A DNA stretch of 11,196 nt. It comes from Fimbriimonadaceae bacterium (GTDB lineage Bacteria > Armatimonadota > Fimbriimonadia > Fimbriimonadales > Fimbriimonadaceae). Below are positions 7,164 through 11,196 of the stretch, in pieces (position 1 is the stretch's first letter; each line of letters starts with the position of its first letter). Under the pieces are notes generated by a model. That model did not search any database. It was given only the letters and a program-made list of their open reading frames with translations, and was not told where the DNA came from. The stretch spans positions 1 to 11,196 of the forward strand of contig JACFNW010000032.1 in NCBI GenBank assembly GCA_019454665.1. Direction: 5' to 3'. The position numbers and the translations under genes are program-made.

Positions 7164-7774
7164 TAGAAGCTCCCAGGATGCTCGACCTCGTAGGCGTCCA
7201 CGGTGTCTTTGGCGTCCTTCAAGGTCATCTTGTACCGCTCGCGCAGACCCTTGATGGCCTCGATCTTGTTGGTGCCGGAGGCCTGTTCCAGGTAGGCGGC
7301 GACTTCGTCGGGGTCATATGAGGGCGTCTTCTTCCGCTTCTCTTTGCGCTGCTCCTTGGCGATCTTCTTCTGCTTCCAGTCTTGATAGTCGTGCTCCTTG
7401 TTCAGGCCGAGGATCGGCGGAATCACCTCGAGGAGCATGAAGACGCCCCAAGGACCGATGACCCATCCAGGCCAGAAGTAGCCCTTCCCTCCCGTGGTGA
7501 ACCACCAGATGAGCACGCAAACCAATCCGGTCGAGAACCACGAGCCGATCTCCGAACCGACTTTGCTCCGGCGAAACGCCTTGAACTCCTTGCGCAACTG
7601 CTGGTCGGCTTGTTCCTCGCGGAGCTTCTCGGCGGCACGCTGCACGGCTTCGGGCGGGATGCCCAGTTCGGCGGCGGCTTCTTCCAGTTGGCGGTGCGAC
7701 AACCCCCCCGAGCCTTCGCGGACGGCGAGCTCGAGGATTTTGCGGGCTTCGTCTTCCTGATAGAACTGCTGCAC
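7160..7774 (-). CDS. 2TM-domain membrane protein with ribosomal L7/L12-like C-terminal segment
   Basis: 204 residues in three parts. Residues 8-55 are a charged helical region (GLSHRQLEEAAAELGIPPEAV) of the kind seen ahead of bacterial 2TM domains. Residues 78-95 and 103-123 are two hydrophobic helices joined by a Gly/Trp-rich turn, the 2TM domain. Residues 126-150 are very basic. Residues 168-195 (NKIEAIKGLRERY, then LKDAKDTVDAYE) resemble the helix pair KxxxIKxVRxxxxLxLKEAKxLV in the C-terminal domain of ribosomal protein L7/L12. The role is unknown. Both soluble ends should lie on the same side of the membrane. The start is GTG 7774, three bases after the CoA-transferase stop and without its own ribosome site, so expression is likely coupled. 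Its stop overlaps the hydrolase start. Confidence 0.82.
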   Translation of the reverse strand: MQQFYQEDEARKILELAVREGSGGLSHRQLEEAAAELGIPPEAVQRAAEKLREEQADQQLRKEFKAFRRSKVGSEIGSWFSTGLVCVLIWWFTTGGKGYFWPGWVIGPWGVFMLLEVIPPILGLNKEHDYQDWKQKKIAKEQRKEKRKKTPSYDPDEVAAYLEQASGTNKIEAIKGLRERYKMTLKDAKDTVDAYEVEHPGSFY

Positions 7775-7777
7775 GTT

Positions 7778-8479
7778 TCAGGTACGGGGCCGGGTGGTTC
7801 GGCGTTCGATGCGTTTCTCGAAGTTTTGGCCCTGGATAAGACGCTGGACGAAGATGCCGGGCGTATGGATGTTGTCGGGATCGAGTGCGCCGACCTCCAC
7901 GAGTTCTTCGACTTCGGCGACCGTGACCTTGCCGGCAGTGGCCATGGCCGGGTTGAAGTTGCGGGCCGTCTTGCGATAGACCAAGTTTCCGCTCGCGTCG
8001 CCCTTCCAAGCCTTGACGATGGCGAGGTCGGCGTGCAGGGCGGTCTCCATGACGTACATCTCGCCGCCGAACTCGCGCGTCTCCTTGCCTTCGGCGACCA
8101 CGGTGCCGTAGCCCGTCTTGGTGTAGAAGGCCGGGATGCCCGCGCCCCCGGCTCGGCAGCGCTCGGCCAGCGTGCCTTGGGGGTTGAACTCGAGCTCGAG
8201 CTCGCCCGAGAGGAACTGCCGCTCGAACTCGGCGTTCTCGCCGACGTAGGAGGAGACCATCTTCTTGATCTGACGGGTTTGGAGCAGGAGCCCGAGCCCG
8301 AAATCGTCCACGCCGCAGTTGTTGCTGATGAACGTGAGGTCCTTGACGCCCGAATCGCGCAGGGCGAGGATGAGGTGCTCGGGGATGCCGCACAGGCCGA
8401 ACCCGCCCGCCATGATGGTCATGCCGTCCCAAAGGAGGCCGTCGAGCGCCGATTTCGCATCCGCATAGACTTTGTTCAC
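7778..8479 (-). CDS. scoA: 3-oxoacid CoA-transferase, subunit A (succinyl-CoA:3-ketoacid type)
   Basis: 233 residues from the GTG at 8479, the normal size for this subunit (about 230). With subunit B it moves CoA between succinyl-CoA and acetoacetate or a related short-chain acid. The CoA-transferase signature is [17 protein letters not shown] at 18-34. [16 protein letters not shown] (51-66), [14 protein letters not shown] (120-133), [19 protein letters not shown] (164-182) and the ending EKRIERRT are typical. The catalytic glutamate sits in subunit B. No subunit B gene is present either downstream, where the 2TM gene follows after 3 bp, or upstream. GTG 8479 has GAGG eight bases before it and gives the family's NKVYADA start. 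ATG 8524 would add a low-complexity [15 protein letters not shown] extension and is the main alternative. Confidence 0.92.
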   Translation of the reverse strand: MNKVYADAKSALDGLLWDGMTIMAGGFGLCGIPEHLILALRDSGVKDLTFISNNCGVDDFGLGLLLQTRQIKKMVSSYVGENAEFERQFLSGELELEFNPQGTLAERCRAGGAGIPAFYTKTGYGTVVAEGKETREFGGEMYVMETALHADLAIVKAWKGDASGNLVYRKTARNFNPAMATAGKVTVAEVEELVEVGALDPDNIHTPGIFVQRLIQGQNFEKRIERRTTRPRT

Positions 8480-8678
8480 TGGGGCAACCTCGCCAACCGG
8501 ACCCTGACGTCCGGTTGGGTTCATGATACTTGACGCCCCTCTTCGGCGTTGTGCCAGCATTCGCGAGAGGCAGCGTTGCGGAGCGACGAGCTTGGTGGGT
8601 CGCCGGTCCCGCCGGGAGGTTGAGATAGATGAATTCGATTGAAACTGGGAACAAATGGGTGGTCTTTGTTGTAAATTG

Positions 8679-8698
8679 TGACATCATATGTGATGTCA
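8679..8698. promoter_or_regulatory. Perfect palindrome, probable HicB operator
   Basis: TGACATCATATGTGATGTCA consists of 8-bp arms TGACATCA and TGATGTCA around TATG. It ends ten bases before the hicA ATG. A -10-like TGTGAT (8689-8694), 17 bp after TTGTTG (8666-8671), would lie inside it, so a bound repressor would block transcription. HicB-type antitoxins with ribbon-helix-helix domains commonly repress their own operon through such sites. The binding itself is inferred. Confidence 0.6.
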
Positions 8699-8708
8699 GG
8701 GTGCCATC

Positions 8709-8987
8709 ATGAGCCGAAAGCGTTTGATTGACGCATGGCGCAGCGGGCACCGCAAGGGCTACAGGTTGAGCGAGGTGAGGGCTGAACTTGAAGCGCACGG
8801 ATTCACGGTGGTGCAGACGACGAAGCACTGGAAGGCGACCCACCCAGATCTGGCCGAGTGCCCCGACTTTCCGGGCGGAAGGGTCAACTTCAGCGCTCAC
8901 GCCTTCGGGAAGCAGGGCGAGATTGATCCGGCTGCGATCAAGGACTTCACCCGCGCGATCGACTGGATTAAAAAGCAAAAGCAATGA
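8709..8987 (+). CDS. hicA: HicA-like toxin (mRNA interferase type)
   Basis: 92 residues, cytoplasmic. HicA toxins are small double-stranded-RNA-binding-fold ribonucleases that cut mRNA. Visible marks: the opening helix with KGYRLSEVRAELEAHGFTVVQ (16-36), then the turn TTKHWKATHP (37-46), where the family usually has GSH before a strand. H40 is the candidate catalytic histidine. A strand with VNFSAHAFGKQGEIDPAAIKDF (59-80) corresponds to the family's late block preceding the last helix. The stretch 45-58 (HPDLAECPDFPGGR) is longer than in short HicA proteins, so this is a divergent branch. The ATG has AGGGTG at 8698-8703 and the palindrome just upstream. The stop overlaps the hicB start by four bases (ATGA). 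The call rests mainly on the pairing with a clear HicB partner. Confidence 0.72.
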   Translation: MSRKRLIDAWRSGHRKGYRLSEVRAELEAHGFTVVQTTKHWKATHPDLAECPDFPGGRVNFSAHAFGKQGEIDPAAIKDFTRAIDWIKKQKQ

Positions 8988-9421
8988 ACACTCTCAAGGA
9001 CATTCTCGAAGGCTACAAGCTGGTGATCACTCCATTGGGCGAAGACGGCCCCGGCTTCGTTGCGCGCTACGAAGAGCTTGCCCACACGGTGCGCGGAGTC
9101 GGATTGACCCAAGCCGAAGCGCTGGCCGACCTCGAAGACCTTGCGCTCGACGGACTGGCCGATATGTCGCTCGACGAGTTCCCGAAGCCGCTGGGCGAAA
9201 TGCCGTGGGCCGATTGCAGCGGTCGCCTCACGCTGAGGCTGCCCAAGATGCTGCATGGCAAGGTCGCTCGGCAGGCCGAGCAGCAGGGCGTGAGCATCAA
9301 CCAATGGGTCTGCCACATCCTGGAAAGCGCTTCGGCCGCAGTTGCGGCGGGTTGCGAGTTCGGGCCGGTGGGCAAGGTGCGCGAACCAGAAGCGACGGCC
9401 CCGGAACCGGTTCTTGCGTAG
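8984..9421 (+). CDS. hicB: HicB-family antitoxin with ribbon-helix-helix C-terminal domain
   Basis: 145 residues. It should neutralise HicA by direct binding and repress the operon. Residues 11-58 (YKLVITPLGEDGPGFVARY, then GLTQAEALADLEDLALDGL) form the HicB partial RNase-H-like domain. Residues 79-115 (SGRLTLRLPKMLHGKVARQAEQQ, then GVSINQWVCHILESA) are a ribbon-helix-helix DNA-binding domain: strand RLTLRLP, helix, GVSIN turn, helix. The tail after 120 is Pro/Ala/Glu-rich and looks disordered. The start ATG overlaps the hicA TGA as ATGA, so the two proteins are made in a fixed ratio. Toxin-first order is the usual hic layout. The likely operator is the palindrome at 8679-8698. Confidence 0.88.
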   Translation: MNTLKDILEGYKLVITPLGEDGPGFVARYEELAHTVRGVGLTQAEALADLEDLALDGLADMSLDEFPKPLGEMPWADCSGRLTLRLPKMLHGKVARQAEQQGVSINQWVCHILESASAAVAAGCEFGPVGKVREPEATAPEPVLA

Positions 9422-9466
9422 GTCGGTCGGGACTGCGACGTTGGGCCTTATGCCACCATTCCGCTT

Positions 9467-10672
9467 ATGCTCCGCAAGAGTCTTCTCGCCCTTGTCTTGG
9501 TCGCCCAGTGCGTCACCGCCCAAGTCTGGCCGGACCATCTCGTGTGGTCCGAGCGGCTGGTGGACGACGTGCGCGCCAACGGCCTGCGGGGCAACTGGAC
9601 CAACGCCGACTCCGGCGTCGAACTCAACCGCTATGGCGGATCGTTCGGGGAGACCTACGTTCGCGTTCGCGGCTGGGGAGGCGAGACGGTGAGCGAGAAC
9701 TACTCGCGGTGCGCGAGCTACCTCACGCTGCTCTTCAACAAGGTCTATGGGTGGTCGTCAACGCCTTCAACCGGCTCGGCGAGCCCCTACGCCTACCAAT
9801 ACAACCACCTGATCAAGAACGCCGTCGGCGCCCAGGGCGAGCCGTTCGCCAAGATCGTGGACTTCCGCACCGTTCTTCCTGGCGACGTCCTGGCCGTGGA
9901 CTACGTGGTGCCCCCGGTTTCCGGCGAGGCGACGGGCCACATCTTCCAGGTGCGCCTCGTGGATTGGGACAACGCCACGTTCGATGCGGACACCCAGCAG
10001 ACCACCTACCCGGTCCAAGTGCTCGATTGCAGTTCGTCGCGGCACGATAACGACACGCGGGTGTTCCCCGGCGTGACGACCCAAGGCGTCGGACGCGGAT
10101 GGATCGCCATCACGACCGATAGCGACGGCAACGTCGTGAGCCACCGCTGGCGGATCTCGTCGAACGACACCTACACGCAAGCCGAACGGCACGTCGCCAT
10201 CGGTCGCTTTGCGGGGCAGACGTTCTCGTTCCTGCCGCTGGCGGGAACGGTGGGCTTCGACGCCAACGTGGGCGCGGGTGAGACCGAGGTGACCGTTCGC
10301 GTGACCCAGGGCGGTTCGACGTGGACGTTGCCGGGCTTTACCGATGCCGAGGGCAACCTGCGCGTGTGGGGGCCCATCGCCCCGGGCCTTTACGATGTGG
10401 CCGCGAAAGGGCCGAACAGCCTGCGGCATTCGGTGCCGAACGTGCTGGTCGGAGCGGAAGGCGCGACCGGGCTCGCGTTCGCGTTGGTTTTGGGCGACGT
10501 GAACGGGGACAACTCCGTCAACATCGCCGACTTCCTGCGGCTGCGCGCGGCGTTCGGGTCGAGTGCGGGTCAGTTGGCGTACGACTTCGAAGCCGACCTG
10601 AACCGCGATGGCTCGGTGGGCATCCCGGACTTTCTGATCCTCCGCTCGAACTTCGGGCGGACGGGCGACTGA
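9467..10672 (+). CDS. Secreted papain-like (CHAP/NlpC-type) cysteine hydrolase with dockerin type I tail
   Basis: 401 residues, exported. Residues 1-19 form a signal peptide (MLRK, hydrophobic core, VTAQ). Residues 20-240 have the layout of a papain-like peptidase or amidase: NYSRCASYLTLLFNK around Cys82, VLPGDVLAVDY at 136-146, GHIFQV around His158, then VLDCSSSRHDNDTR and GVGRGWI (208-213). Cys82 and His158 are the candidate catalytic pair. Residues 258-330 form a beta-sandwich, possibly a carboxypeptidase-regulatory-like or transthyretin-like repeat (FTDAEGNLRVWGPIAPGLYDV). Residues 342-396 are a complete dockerin type I pair with two calcium loops: D344, N346, D348, S350, D355 and D377, N379, D381, S383, D388. 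No cohesin is in the window. There is no Shine-Dalgarno before the ATG. The substrate is unknown; peptidoglycan or protein are the obvious options. Confidence 0.82.
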   Translation: MLRKSLLALVLVAQCVTAQVWPDHLVWSERLVDDVRANGLRGNWTNADSGVELNRYGGSFGETYVRVRGWGGETVSENYSRCASYLTLLFNKVYGWSSTPSTGSASPYAYQYNHLIKNAVGAQGEPFAKIVDFRTVLPGDVLAVDYVVPPVSGEATGHIFQVRLVDWDNATFDADTQQTTYPVQVLDCSSSRHDNDTRVFPGVTTQGVGRGWIAITTDSDGNVVSHRWRISSNDTYTQAERHVAIGRFAGQTFSFLPLAGTVGFDANVGAGETEVTVRVTQGGSTWTLPGFTDAEGNLRVWGPIAPGLYDVAAKGPNSLRHSVPNVLVGAEGATGLAFALVLGDVNGDNSVNIADFLRLRAAFGSSAGQLAYDFEADLNRDGSVGIPDFLILRSNFGRTGD

Positions 10673-10734
10673 ACCGCCAGCGCCCTGCAAGCCTTGGATC
10701 CGTCCATCAAATCTGAAAAAGACGAGCCGGGGGC

Positions 10735-10762
10735 TTGACGCGTTGGATTGGGGGGGTATGGT
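10735..10762 (+). promoter_or_regulatory. Sigma70-type promoter before the last gene
   Basis: TTGACG (10735-10740, five of six matches) and TATGGT (10757-10762, four of six) are separated by 16 bp. The predicted start near 10769 gives a leader of about 20 nt that includes GGGAAG (10774-10779) before the ATG at 10789. This also shows that the last gene is not just read through from the dockerin gene. Confidence 0.55.
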
Positions 10763-10788
10763 TCGGGTGTATCGGGAAGTGAAACGTG

Positions 10789-11196
10789 ATGTCAAAGAGA
10801 AGCCTTTGGAGGAGAAGCCTTTGGAGATGCTATGGCCTGCTCGTGATGCTGCGTTCGCAAGCGGCAGTTGCGCAGGTTGAAGAACCTTCGGCCACGGTGT
10901 CGTTCGGAGCGTTGCCCAACTTCTTCACGGGGACCATGAACACGCTGGATCTGCAGATCTCCGTTGAACCAGGGTGCTCGATCGTGAGCTATGTCGTCTC
11001 CGTTGGCGGTCATCAGGCGCATCAGAAGACGTTCAACTCTCCGGAGCCAAGTCACCACACGTTGCATCTGGTCTGGGATTCCACTTCGGAGATTGCTGAA
11101 GACGTGTTTCGGTTCCCGCATGGCATGTCGGTCGGCTACGCAGTCAGTGGCGTCCTGCGGCTGCCCAATGGAGACACGCAGTCAATCAACGCCGAG
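10789..11196 (+). CDS. Secreted protein of unknown function, N-terminal 136 residues (partial)
   Basis: The frame is open to the window end. Residues 1-29 form an unusual signal peptide: a basic, tryptophan-bearing head with RSLWR repeated twice (4-8 and 9-13), a hydrophobic stretch around YGLLVML, and a likely cleavage after AAVAQ. The mature part starts VEEPSATVSFGALPNFFTG and continues as mixed beta-strand-like sequence with no motif I recognise. It looks extracellular. The ATG at 10789 has GGGAAG nine bases upstream and a promoter at 10735-10762. An in-frame GTG directly before it is an alternative start. Codon use appears somewhat less GC-biased than in neighbouring genes (GAA, AGT, ATT, GCT are used), judged only by eye. 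Confidence 0.7.
   Translation, partial: MSKRSLWRRSLWRCYGLLVMLRSQAAVAQVEEPSATVSFGALPNFFTGTMNTLDLQISVEPGCSIVSYVVSVGGHQAHQKTFNSPEPSHHTLHLVWDSTSEIAEDVFRFPHGMSVGYAVSGVLRLPNGDTQSINAE
10797..10826 (+). repeat. Perfect 15-bp tandem duplication in a signal peptide
   Basis: GAGAAGCCTTTGGAG occurs twice back to back, 10797-10811 and 10812-10826, with no mismatch. It duplicates five codons in frame and yields RSLWR-RSLWR in the signal-peptide head of the last gene. The exactness suggests a recent slippage event. Confidence 0.9.

Noticed and set aside
8185..8205. Repeated GAGCTC palindromic run
   Set aside because: It encodes the conserved Glu-Leu-Glu-Leu-Glu stretch of CoA-transferase subunit A and is explained by codon repetition.
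7314..8984. 556-codon minus-strand open frame
   Set aside because: It lies in a different frame from the CoA-transferase and 2TM genes and antisense to hicA; no recognisable domain.
8788..10050. 420-codon plus-strand open frame
   Set aside because: Shadow of hicA, hicB and the dockerin-tailed gene in another frame; Arg/Gly/Pro-rich with no motif.
10792..11121. 109-codon minus-strand open frame at the right end
   Set aside because: The plus-strand frame has a promoter, ribosome site and signal peptide; the minus frame has none of these.

Overview
The window is GC-rich bacterial DNA, densely packed with genes on both strands. It uses many GTG and TTG starts and several genes lack a Shine-Dalgarno sequence. 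One secreted protein ends in a PEP-CTERM sorting tail (VPEPAA, hydrophobic stretch, RKRK) and another ends in a type I dockerin repeat pair. This mix, together with the general gene style, suggests Armatimonadota of the Fimbriimonadia type. Planctomycetota or Verrucomicrobiota are less likely alternatives. The assignment is an inference from protein features, not from a marker gene. I see no rRNA, tRNA, CRISPR array, insertion sequence or phage gene.

Layout, left to right. (1) 1-996, minus strand: the N-terminal 332 residues of a SulP anion transporter, cut by the window edge. (2) 1153-1989, plus strand: a secreted PEP-CTERM protein divergent from the SulP gene, behind a near-consensus sigma70 promoter and a repeated TTGACAAAT motif. 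(3) 1990-2195: an intergenic stretch with several inverted repeats. (4) 2196-3999, plus strand: a ComEC-like metallo-beta-lactamase-fold hydrolase followed 22 bp later by a nucleoside hydrolase. (5) 8479 down to 4155, minus strand: six co-directional genes. In transcription order these are 3-oxoacid CoA-transferase subunit A, a 2TM protein with an L7/L12-like tail, an alpha/beta-hydrolase, 3-methyladenine DNA glycosylase, a DEAD-box RNA helicase, and a 92-residue membrane protein. The first three are tightly coupled (3-bp gap, then a TTGA overlap); the last three are more loosely spaced. (6) 8709-9421, plus strand: a HicA-HicB type II toxin-antitoxin pair with an ATGA overlap and a perfect palindrome just upstream. 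(7) 9467-10672, plus strand: a secreted cysteine-peptidase-like protein with a dockerin tail. (8) 10789-11196, plus strand: the start of a secreted protein cut by the window end, whose signal peptide carries a perfect 15-bp tandem duplication.

Most genes are ordinary housekeeping or stress functions (transport, RNA unwinding, base excision repair, nucleoside salvage, ketone or short-chain acyl-CoA use). The points most worth a second look are the CoA-transferase A subunit without an adjacent B subunit, the 2TM/L7-L12-like protein co-translated with a hydrolase, the HicAB operator, the dockerin-tailed papain-like protein, and the palindrome across the leaderless start of the ComEC-like gene. 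I did not find a clearly new multi-gene system.
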